Of a stretch of 64,000 nt of DNA, positions 33,309-40,516 are shown piece by piece. The translations under genes were made by a program, and so were the position numbers. The DNA is from JAFDXJ01 sp038257845 (GTDB taxonomy: Bacteria; Bacteroidota; Bacteroidia; Chitinophagales; Chitinophagaceae): the NCBI GenBank assembly GCA_038257845.1, contig JBBSQL010000002.1:1-64000 (forward strand), read 5' to 3'. The notes under the pieces are model-generated. The model ran no database searches. It was not told the DNA's origin and was given only the letters and a program-made list of their open reading frames with translations. The stretch's first letter is position 1, and each line of letters begins with the position of its first letter.

Positions 33309-34478
33309 ATGCGAAAAATATTTTTGTTTTTAATTTTTCTTATACCTGCATCAAAGGTTTTTGCACAAAGCAAAGATGCCCTTTTGATGCACGATCTCAT
33401 CCGGGATATAGCTGCCATGCAGGTTACAACAGATGGAGAATTTTATGCTGGCATGTTTCCGACCTTCCGTGAATGTGGAGGCGCGCCGCATAATTATCAG
33501 CCAGACAATAATATTTTTTTCACCGCCATTGCTGCTTTTGCTTTTAAAAATATGCAGCCTTACCTCAATGAAAGTGATCAGCCAATTGCAGAAAAAATAG
33601 TACAAAACATTCAATCCGTTTATCCATATTATAAAAACAAAAACAATGAACCTTTTTATAATTTCTGGCCAACATTTTCTCCCATTATGCCGCATACTTA
33701 TTATTTTAAATATTTAAAAAATGTATTTGGCCAGGGAGAAGATGCGGATGACAGCGTGATGATTTTAATGACGGATGACAGCAGCGACAGCACAGCAGAT
33801 CTATTGAAAAAAAGATTGATTGAAACAAGTAATTTATATAAGCCTTCGCGCAAAATAATTTCTACATATAAAAATTACCGCGATATTCCGGCGTACAGTA
33901 CGTATTTAGGATTGCGTATGACACCCGATTTTGATTTTGCCGTCCATTGTAATGTGTTATATTTTATGTATCAAAAAAAATTGGCCTGGAACAAACAGGA
34001 CAGCGCTACATTATCTCTCGTAGCGCAAATGGTGAAGAACAGGAATTATATGAAAACACCGGTTTTTATTTCACCCTATTATGTCAAATCACCCATTCTT
34101 ATTTATCATTTGACAAGGTTGATGGGTGCATTTAATATTCCTGAATTAGAACAATATAAACCACAGATCATTGCAGATATTAAAACGTTGTTACCGGAAA
34201 GTACAAATATTATGGATCAGATTATCCTGAGAACTTCTTTACTAAGATTAGGTGAAGCCGCGCCACCACTGGATATTCCATCAATTACTGATTTTGAAAA
34301 AAGCAATCAGCAACAATATGTTTTTTTCCAGGCCAGGGCTGCGTTTTCTTATCCTGTCTTACTCAAACAAATTTTTCTGCATTGGAGTTATATTTACTAT
34401 TATTTTTATTGCCCGGCTTACAACAAAACTTTATGGCTGGAATATTTAGTAGAAAAAAATAGACACCCTCAGAATTAA
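33309..34478 (+). CDS. Secreted helical protein with DxDD-like motif, possible alpha/alpha-barrel cyclase relative
   Basis: A 389-residue protein with a clear Sec signal peptide (FLFLIFLIPASKVFAQS, cleavage near residue 20). The mature part is helix-rich with repeated aromatic segments (DNNIFFTAIAAFAFKNMQPY, YYNFW-like stretches, FQARAAFSYPVLLKQIFLHW) compatible with an alpha/alpha-barrel. Residues 143-151 read GEDADDSVM, which resembles the DxDD(T/S) acid motif of class II terpene cyclases, but the protein is much shorter than squalene-hopene cyclases (about 630) and is exported. It follows the class I-like gene by 4 bp. A carbohydrate-active or structural barrel is an alternative; function is unknown. 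Confidence 0.6.
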   Translation: MRKIFLFLIFLIPASKVFAQSKDALLMHDLIRDIAAMQVTTDGEFYAGMFPTFRECGGAPHNYQPDNNIFFTAIAAFAFKNMQPYLNESDQPIAEKIVQNIQSVYPYYKNKNNEPFYNFWPTFSPIMPHTYYFKYLKNVFGQGEDADDSVMILMTDDSSDSTADLLKKRLIETSNLYKPSRKIISTYKNYRDIPAYSTYLGLRMTPDFDFAVHCNVLYFMYQKKLAWNKQDSATLSLVAQMVKNRNYMKTPVFISPYYVKSPILIYHLTRLMGAFNIPELEQYKPQIIADIKTLLPESTNIMDQIILRTSLLRLGEAAPPLDIPSITDFEKSNQQQYVFFQARAAFSYPVLLKQIFLHWSYIYYYFYCPAYNKTLWLEYLVEKNRHPQN

Positions 34479-34551
34479 AAATCTTAATTTTTTAATAATT
34501 ATTGTTTTTGATTTAATGAAATATGATTATAAAAATAAAATTATGGAGAGC

Positions 34552-34642
34552 ATGTTCCAAAGGAACATTTTATGGGCTTGTCTCTATGACCATAGAGGTA
34601 GAATGATGTCAAAGTAATTACGTTGCGTTCCGGAGGAACGCA
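34552..34642. repeat. REP-like block of three perfect palindromes
   Basis: The 315-bp gap between two plus-strand genes contains no ORF but three hairpins in 91 bp: ATGTTCC-AAA-GGAACAT (34552-34568), CTCTATG-AC-CATAGAG (34582-34597) and TGCGTTCC-GGA-GGAACGCA (34624-34642). The first and third share the GTTCC...GGAAC core. This looks like a Bacteroidota repetitive extragenic element; the rest of the gap (34643-34793) is plain AT-rich DNA. Confidence 0.6.
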
Positions 34643-34793
34643 TTGTGCTATGTCGTTATTAAATATTTACCCCGGATTTTTCTTTCAGAACAATGGTATT
34701 AGGGCTTTAAAAATAATTGGGTAAAAAAATGTTTTGTTTTTGAAGTGACAATTTTTAAAAAATAGGATTATTTGATAACGAATTTATTTGAAA

Positions 34794-36125
34794 ATGTATA
34801 ATAAAAACTCTTTGATCTTATTGCAAAAAGCGCTGGATAAATTATCAGTTGGTTTTAGTGATCTGCCTGCTTTTGAAGAAAAAACATCAGATGGTGTTGA
34901 AGAGATATTAATGCAGGTTGCCGAAAAAATGCAGGACAATTTTCCTTATTTCCATCCATTATATGCAGGACAAATGCTGAAGCCGCCGCATGAAATAGCA
35001 CGGCTTGCTTATATGCTCTCGATGTGGCTCAACCCCAATAACCACGCGCTTGACGGAGGAAGAGCAAGTTCGGAAATGGAAAAAGAAGCGGTTGCAGAAA
35101 TTGCTTTGATGTTTGGCTGGAAAAAATATGTTGGCCATTTAACAAGCAGCGGCACATTAGCAAATTTAGAAGCGCTTTGGGTGGCAGGAAAAATTCATCC
35201 CAAGAAAAAAATCGCTGCATCAGAACTTGCCCATTATACACATGAACGCATTTCCGATGTATTGAAATTGCCTTTTGTAAAAATTGCGTGTGATAAAAAT
35301 GGCATGATGGATTTAAAGAAATTAGAAACACAATTGAAGAAAGGTATCATCGGAACGCTTGTTGTAACAATGGGTACGACTGGTATTGGTTCAGTTGATC
35401 CATTGCCTGAAATTTTGGAACTACAAAAAAAATATGTATTTCGTATTCACCTGGATGCTGCGTATGGCGGTTATTTCAGGCTTTCTGAGAATTTATCAAC
35501 AAACACTTTTGCAAAATATGCATTAATGCAAAAAGCGGACAGCATCGTAATTGATCCGCATAAACACGGATTGCAGCCTTATGGTTGTGGCTGCATTTTA
35601 TTTAAAGATCCGGCAATTGGTAAATTTTATAAACATGATTCTCCGTACACATATTTTAGTAGTACTGATTTGCATTTGGGAGAAATTTCTTTGGAATGTT
35701 CACGTGCAGGCGCGGCTGCTGTTGGCTTGTGGGCTACACAAAAATTATTTCCATTAAAACCTGGTGGTGAGTTCTCCAAAAATATGGATCGTTGTCATGA
35801 AGCCGCAATGATGTTATATGAAAAGATTAATGCACATAAAAAATTCATTGTATTACAAGCGCCCGAAATTGATATTGTAGTTTGGGCACCGCTTAAAAAA
35901 TCCATCAGCGCAATGAGTAAAACTTCCAAGAGGATTTTTGAGAAAGTAGCCACAAAAAATGTGCATCTTGCATTACTCAATTACCCGGTGCGTTTGTTAC
36001 CAAATCACTGGGATCATATAATAAAAGATGAAGACCATGTCACTTGTTTGCGCTCCTGTTTAATGAAGCCGGAACATGTGGATTGGGTAGATGAGATTTG
36101 GAGGGCTGTGGAAGAATGTTTGTGA
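34794..36125 (+). CDS. PLP-dependent amino acid decarboxylase-like protein (group II)
   Basis: A 443-residue fold-type I PLP enzyme. HLTSSGTLANLEAL binds the cofactor phosphate, HYTHERISD supplies the ring-stacking His, HLDAAYGGYF the Asp that pairs with the PLP nitrogen, and VIDPHKHGLQPYGCGC the Schiff-base Lys (about residue 257). This fits group II decarboxylases such as aspartate, glutamate, tyrosine or tryptophan decarboxylases; the exact amino acid cannot be read. A TTG at 34788 would add two residues; ATG at 34794 is preferred. It stands alone between two repeat blocks. Confidence 0.85.
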   Translation: MYNKNSLILLQKALDKLSVGFSDLPAFEEKTSDGVEEILMQVAEKMQDNFPYFHPLYAGQMLKPPHEIARLAYMLSMWLNPNNHALDGGRASSEMEKEAVAEIALMFGWKKYVGHLTSSGTLANLEALWVAGKIHPKKKIAASELAHYTHERISDVLKLPFVKIACDKNGMMDLKKLETQLKKGIIGTLVVTMGTTGIGSVDPLPEILELQKKYVFRIHLDAAYGGYFRLSENLSTNTFAKYALMQKADSIVIDPHKHGLQPYGCGCILFKDPAIGKFYKHDSPYTYFSSTDLHLGEISLECSRAGAAAVGLWATQKLFPLKPGGEFSKNMDRCHEAAMMLYEKINAHKKFIVLQAPEIDIVVWAPLKKSISAMSKTSKRIFEKVATKNVHLALLNYPVRLLPNHWDHIIKDEDHVTCLRSCLMKPEHVDWVDEIWRAVEECL

Positions 36126-36208
36126 AATGAAGAAATGTTGCCGGCAGAATACCAGTCATTTGATTATTTAGGAATTACCCATGAAAATTAAAATGCAAAT
36201 TAAATGTG

Positions 36209-36263
36209 GCCAAGCTTCTGTTGGTGTCCCGCCAAGCTCCTGTTGGTGTCCCGCCAACAGCTT
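36209..36263. repeat. Tandem 22-bp repeat (two full units plus a part)
   Basis: Two 22-bp units beginning GCCAAGCT and ending TGTTGGTGTCCC occupy 36209-36230 and 36231-36252 and differ at one base (TTC versus TCC in the middle); an 11-bp part, GCCAACAGCTT, follows. Each GTTGGTGTCCCGCCAA(C/G) junction can fold into a GTTGG / CCAAC hairpin. It follows the decarboxylase gene and could act as a terminator or REP-like site. The remainder of 36126-36304 shows nothing else. Confidence 0.75.
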
Positions 36264-36304
36264 CTAAAAATAAAGTTTAAACTTTTATAATAAATCTTCC
36301 TATC

Positions 36305-37339
36305 TTATTTCTTAATTTTTTCTTTTACATCAAACAGCGGATAAGTATTGGTAATAGTGCCTTTCAGCAGATCAATTACACAAATGTTTGAAGTATTTGC
36401 AACCAGCAATTTATCTCCTTGCAGAAAAAAACGTTCCTTGTTATATGTGTGATCTTCATTTTCATTTTGTGGAAATGCAATTGACCATTGAGTAGAAAGA
36501 TTGTCCGGGTTTATACTGGTTAATTGCATTTCTTTTTTATCTGTTGTAAAAGCAGGAGATAGCACAAAGAAATTATTCTTATAAATTGTTGGCGAGGCAT
36601 GCATGTCATCTGCATTTTTTACAAGCGCTAAAAATTCAGGGCTTATAAAATCATCTTTTGATTCCAGGTTCCCTTTCATCAGTTTTTTACGTGTTCCTTC
36701 ACCCATCCTGATATCTTTGATGTTGTTTGTTGTTTGATAACAATTTTCATCTTTAGTATCAATTCGTTCACGTGATGGAGTTGTTTCCAAGAATTTTCCC
36801 GTATGCAGATCAATTAAATATTGCCTGCCATCAGCAGCTTCAAAAACACCACCGGGTTTCCCGGAAATATTTTTATAAAAAGTGATAACCTGCATTTTCA
36901 TTGGAACCGATGGATTGATGTTGATCAAATCCTTCGCGCTAAATGTCATCTTCAAACTATCAATGTCAAATAATGCAGGCGCCCAACGTTTACTAATTTC
37001 ATAACTAACTAACCACACATGATTGTTTTCAATATCAGCAATGGTCAGTATTTCCGGGGATTTCAGCGGTTTGCTCAATAATTTTTTGCCGTTCGCACAA
37101 TCAATAATTTGCAGGTAAGTTGTACTGCTTCCCGAGCGGAATGTTGCATTGCCTCTTTTGGAATATTGATTGACAAAGAATTCTGTCCAGGTATACACAT
37201 AATATTTTCCATCTGGACTAAACATGCCACTTTTCCATATAGGCGGCTGCGTTCCAATTTCGGAGCAACCATTCAACAGGAATATATAGCCTGCAATGAA
37301 AATGAAAAGAAATATTTTGATGGTATATTTTGGTTTCAT
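36305..37339 (-). CDS. Lipoprotein of unknown function, possible beta-propeller
   Basis: A 344-residue protein with a type II signal peptide: a hydrophobic stretch (IFLFIFIAGYIFLLNG) ends in LNGC with Cys25. The mature part has propeller-like repeats that pair a value with a key (SGMFSPDGKYYVYTWTEFF, LIDLHTGKFLETTPSR, LLVANTSNICVIDLLKG). It recalls PA2928-type lipoproteins, but I am not certain. It follows the Fic gene by 25 bp on the same strand, so both may share a transcript; no functional link is known. Confidence 0.65.
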   Translation of the reverse strand: MKPKYTIKIFLFIFIAGYIFLLNGCSEIGTQPPIWKSGMFSPDGKYYVYTWTEFFVNQYSKRGNATFRSGSSTTYLQIIDCANGKKLLSKPLKSPEILTIADIENNHVWLVSYEISKRWAPALFDIDSLKMTFSAKDLININPSVPMKMQVITFYKNISGKPGGVFEAADGRQYLIDLHTGKFLETTPSRERIDTKDENCYQTTNNIKDIRMGEGTRKKLMKGNLESKDDFISPEFLALVKNADDMHASPTIYKNNFFVLSPAFTTDKKEMQLTSINPDNLSTQWSIAFPQNENEDHTYNKERFFLQGDKLLVANTSNICVIDLLKGTITNTYPLFDVKEKIKK

Positions 37340-37364
37340 ATTGAGTGCAGTTTAAAGTTAGTAT

Positions 37365-38144
37365 TTATTTTTTAATTACTGCATCGGGTAACATTAATAA
37401 AAATGGCAAAGCTTTTGAATAATCAAGATTTTCATATTCAAGACCAAGCGCACTTATATTATTGTAATAAGTTTGATGCTGCTGATAATAATATCTTTCA
37501 CTTTCTATAAACCAGGCTTTCTCTCCAAGTTTCCTGGCTAAGAACCATTTCTCTAAAAGCCTTGCACAGCGACCATTTCCATCATTCCAGGGATGTATTT
37601 TTACAAAAACCAGGTGAATCATTGAAGCATAGTAAAATGTTTCTTCAATACTTAAATTTTCATTTTGAAGCGTGGATATATCCTGGTAAAATTTTTCCAT
37701 TTCAGCCGGTAATTCAAAGGGAGATGCAGCTACATATTCAATCCGGCCGTTTTCTGTTGCTACATACATATTTTGCGTGCGCAATTTTCCCTGCCATTCT
37801 TTTACAACAAGATGCTTGCTTAGAAGTTGATGCGCTTTTCCGATATTTTTTTTATTGAATTCATTTTCTTTTGCAAAAGTGTATGCATTATATAAATCGT
37901 CTATTTTTTTTGTGTAATCAGGCAAAAAAGGAAGTCTGTCTCTTTTATGTTTAATGTAACTATCCAACTCAATATTTTCTCCTTCTATTTTACTGCTGAA
38001 TACAGAAGCGACTGATGTATAAAAACTAAATGTGGGCGTTGATAATTCCGCATCTGTAAGCATTTCAAAAGCCTTTTGGAGATGTTTATCCAAATGCTTC
38101 AAATAGTTTTTGTATAAAATATTTTGAATAATTTTTAGCTCCAT
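37365..38144 (-). CDS. Fic family protein, class II (with inhibitory helix)
   Basis: A 259-residue Fic protein. The active-site loop HPWNDGNGRCAR (residues 184-195) fits HPFx(D/E)GNGRxxR, with catalytic His184 and Asp188. An N-terminal inhibitory motif S50SKIEG55 fits (S/T)xxxE(G/N), so autoinhibition by Glu54 is expected, the class II arrangement. Such enzymes transfer AMP from ATP to Tyr, Ser or Thr of a target protein and may also remove it. No antitoxin gene is adjacent, consistent with the built-in inhibitory helix. Target unknown. The helical insert between the motifs and the C-terminal part are intact. Confidence 0.92.
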   Translation of the reverse strand: MELKIIQNILYKNYLKHLDKHLQKAFEMLTDAELSTPTFSFYTSVASVFSSKIEGENIELDSYIKHKRDRLPFLPDYTKKIDDLYNAYTFAKENEFNKKNIGKAHQLLSKHLVVKEWQGKLRTQNMYVATENGRIEYVAASPFELPAEMEKFYQDISTLQNENLSIEETFYYASMIHLVFVKIHPWNDGNGRCARLLEKWFLARKLGEKAWFIESERYYYQQHQTYYNNISALGLEYENLDYSKALPFLLMLPDAVIKK

Positions 38145-38304
38145 AGTTTTGAATGCAAATGTTTATTCGAATCTGATTAAATAATAAGGGTGCAAATTAT
38201 TATTTAAGCTGTTTCATTGTGTATACCCTCAAGGGAAAGGTATTTAAAATTAAAACACTACTTATTTATAAGCGTAATATTTGCAAAAAATAAAAACTAT
38301 TTGT

Positions 38305-40191
38305 CTATTTCTCACTCAATTCCAACCACCTCATCTCTTTTTCTTCAAGCTCTTTCTTAAGTTGATTATATGATGCAGTGAGTTTTAATAGTTGTTCATA
38401 TTCGTTCGCGGCAGCGGCCATGTCATGTTGCAGGGAAATTTTTTTTGCTTCGAAATTGGCGATCTCTCTTTCTAATTTGATAAATTCTTTTTTCTCATTA
38501 AAACTTAATGCATTTTTTACAGGTGCTTCAATTTTCTTTGCAGGTGTTTTGGGAATAGAAGCCGCTGCGTCATTGTTGATTTTTTCCTGCTCCGCTTCCC
38601 AAATACGGTACTGTGCATAGTTTCCGGGGAAATCACGTACCACACCATTTCCTTCAAAAACAAATAAATGATCTACCAGCCGATCCATAAAATACCGGTC
38701 ATGCGACACGATGAGCAAACAACCCTGGAAGTCATATAAAAAATTTTCCAATACACTTAATGTTGGAAGATCCAGATCATTCGTAGGTTCATCAAGTATT
38801 AAAAAATTTGGATTATTAAAAAGAATCGCTAATAATTGCAAACGTTTTTTTTCTCCACCGCTTAATGATTCAAGATAGGTATATTGTTTTTCCGGGGTAA
38901 ATAAAAATAACTCTAAAAATTGAGCTGCACTCAGGCTTCCACCTTTGGCCAGCGGAAAACTTTCAGCAAAGCTTTTCACATATTCTATCACGCGCACATT
39001 GTCTTTTATTTCCAAACCCTGTTGTGAAAAATTCCCAAAAACAATTGTTTCACCGACATTTATTTTACCACTTACAGGTGTAATTTTTTGTTGCATTATT
39101 TCCAAAAAAGTAGATTTTCCCACACCATTTTTCCCAATGATACCAATGCGTTCTCCTTTATTAAAAGTATAGTCAAACCCTTTGAGAATAATGGTTTCAC
39201 CGAAATTCATATTCACTTTTTTCATCTCAATGATCTTGCCGCCCATGCGACTCATGCGTGCATCTAATTGTAAACGGCTGTCTTCAATTTTTTGTTTTGC
39301 CCTGGCTTCTATTTCATAAAAATGATCCTCGCGGCTCCTGCTTTTCGTCGTACGCGCTTTGGGCTGCCGGCGCATCCACTCCAATTCTTTGCGGTAATTG
39401 TTTTTTGCTTTATCAATATTCGCTGCATCATTTTCAAGGCGTGCAGCTTTTAATGAAAGATAATTTTCATAATCACCTTTATAAATAAATATTTTCTCTT
39501 TTTCCATTTCCCATATCTCGGTACACACATTGTCTAAAAAGTAACGGTCATGTGTTACGAGCAGCAAAGTCATTTTTTCCTTATTCAAATAATTTTCCAG
39601 CCATTCGATCATTTCCACATCGAGGTGGTTGGTTGGTTCATCCATTAATAGTAAATGATGACCGGGATCAAAGCCAATCTCTATAAGTGTTTTAGCCAGT
39701 GCTACGCGTTTGCGTTGACCGCCGCTCAGGTCGCCTAATTTATTTTGTAAATGATTTACTTTAAATGTTGCCAGGATCTGGTGCACTTTAGATTCAAAAT
39801 CCCAGGCACCCAAATTATCCATTTCAATAATGGCTTCTGTCATGGCATCGCCATCATTTTCTTCCAGTGCTAATTCATATTTTTTAATGGACAATAAGAC
39901 AGGATTTTCTTCGCGTGTTTTACTTTGAAAAATATTTTCAAGAATTGTTCTGTCTTCTTCAAAAATCGGATCCTGAGAAAGGAAAACTACTTTGACATCT
40001 TTATGAATGCGGTATTTTCCATCTTCCGGTGTATCGAGTCCCGCAAGAATTTTCATCAGCGTACTTTTGCCTGTTCCATTGCGCGCAACCAGTGCAATTT
40101 TATCGCCTTCACTAATATTAAAAGAAATGTTTTTAAAGAGGGGCGTAGCGCCAAAACTTTTTGTGAGCCCTTCCGCGGATACATAATGCAT
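38305..40191 (-). CDS. ABC-F family ATPase, Uup-like, with C-terminal coiled coil
   Basis: A 628-residue soluble protein with two nucleotide-binding domains: Walker A GIIGKNGVGKST and VARNGTGKST, signatures LSGGQRKR and LSGGEKKR, Walker B LLLMDEPTNHLD and LILDEPTNDLD, so both ATPase sites look active. The C-terminal 75 residues form a coiled coil (KKEFIKLEREIANFEAKKIS) as in Uup. There are no membrane segments. ABC-F proteins act on the ribosome or on nucleic acid structures. A -7 box (CAAAGATA on the plus strand) lies only 5 bp before the ATG, implying a near-leaderless mRNA. Confidence 0.9.
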   Translation of the reverse strand: MHYVSAEGLTKSFGATPLFKNISFNISEGDKIALVARNGTGKSTLMKILAGLDTPEDGKYRIHKDVKVVFLSQDPIFEEDRTILENIFQSKTREENPVLLSIKKYELALEENDGDAMTEAIIEMDNLGAWDFESKVHQILATFKVNHLQNKLGDLSGGQRKRVALAKTLIEIGFDPGHHLLLMDEPTNHLDVEMIEWLENYLNKEKMTLLLVTHDRYFLDNVCTEIWEMEKEKIFIYKGDYENYLSLKAARLENDAANIDKAKNNYRKELEWMRRQPKARTTKSRSREDHFYEIEARAKQKIEDSRLQLDARMSRMGGKIIEMKKVNMNFGETIILKGFDYTFNKGERIGIIGKNGVGKSTFLEIMQQKITPVSGKINVGETIVFGNFSQQGLEIKDNVRVIEYVKSFAESFPLAKGGSLSAAQFLELFLFTPEKQYTYLESLSGGEKKRLQLLAILFNNPNFLILDEPTNDLDLPTLSVLENFLYDFQGCLLIVSHDRYFMDRLVDHLFVFEGNGVVRDFPGNYAQYRIWEAEQEKINNDAAASIPKTPAKKIEAPVKNALSFNEKKEFIKLEREIANFEAKKISLQHDMAAAANEYEQLLKLTASYNQLKKELEEKEMRWLELSEK

Positions 40192-40195
40192 GGCG

Positions 40196-40203
40196 CAAAG
40201 ATA
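40196..40203 (-). promoter_or_regulatory. Candidate -7 box of the Uup-like ABC-F gene
   Basis: The minus strand reads TATCTTTG, an exact TAnnTTTG match, ending 4 bases before the ATG at 40191, so transcription would start at or within the start codon. Confidence 0.45.
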
Positions 40204-40324
40204 TGGCTGTAGAAATGATGTTGGAGAAATGCATCCTGTTTAAATTTTTTTTATGAATGTTATTTCACTTCTAAAGCATTTCAAAAATTTTATCATTCGT
40301 TTTTGCAAAAAAATTAAATATTGA

Positions 40325-40356
40325 TTTGGAAGGATTCTTTTCGCAATGTAATATTG
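40325..40356 (+). promoter_or_regulatory. Promoter of the tRNA-Leu gene
   Basis: TTTG (40325-40328), 20 bases, then TAATATTG (40349-40356, one mismatch to TAnnTTTG), 13 bases before the tRNA 5' end. Both elements sit at the normal spacing. Confidence 0.6.
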
Positions 40357-40369
40357 CAGCCCAAATCCT

Positions 40370-40453
40370 GCCCGGATGGCGGAATTGGTAGACGCGCCAG
40401 ACTCAAAATCTGGTATTAGCAATGATGTGCAGGTTCGATTCCTGTTCCGGGCA
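40370..40453 (+). tRNA. tRNA-Leu (anticodon CAA)
   Basis: Acceptor stem GCCCGGA (40370-40376) pairs with TCCGGGC (40446-40452), with discriminator A at 40453. The D-arm contains GGCGGAATTGGTAGACGC, the anticodon stem-loop is CCAGA-CTCAAAA-TCTGG (anticodon CAA), a long class II variable arm follows, and the T-arm loop is TTCGATT. The CCA end is not encoded. The long variable arm and CAA anticodon identify leucine. Confidence 0.97.
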
Positions 40454-40455
40454 CA

Positions 40456-40492
40456 AAAAAAATTCCTGTAAAATATTTATGGGAATTTTTTT
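40456..40492. terminator. Intrinsic terminator after tRNA-Leu
   Basis: Stem AAAAAAATTCC (40456-40466) / GGAATTTTTTT (40482-40492) with a 15-nt loop. It follows the tRNA by 2 bases and also faces the convergent ABC-F gene that ends at 40517. Confidence 0.82.
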
Positions 40493-40516
40493 ATTTAAAA
40501 AAATAAGTTGAAAATA

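Noticed and set aside
36209..36263. CRISPR-like array
   Set aside because: The units are directly adjacent without unique spacers and there are no cas genes.
40240..40422. Minus-strand frame of 60 residues overlapping tRNA-Leu
   Set aside because: It runs through the tRNA gene and its promoter; no protein-like features are visible.
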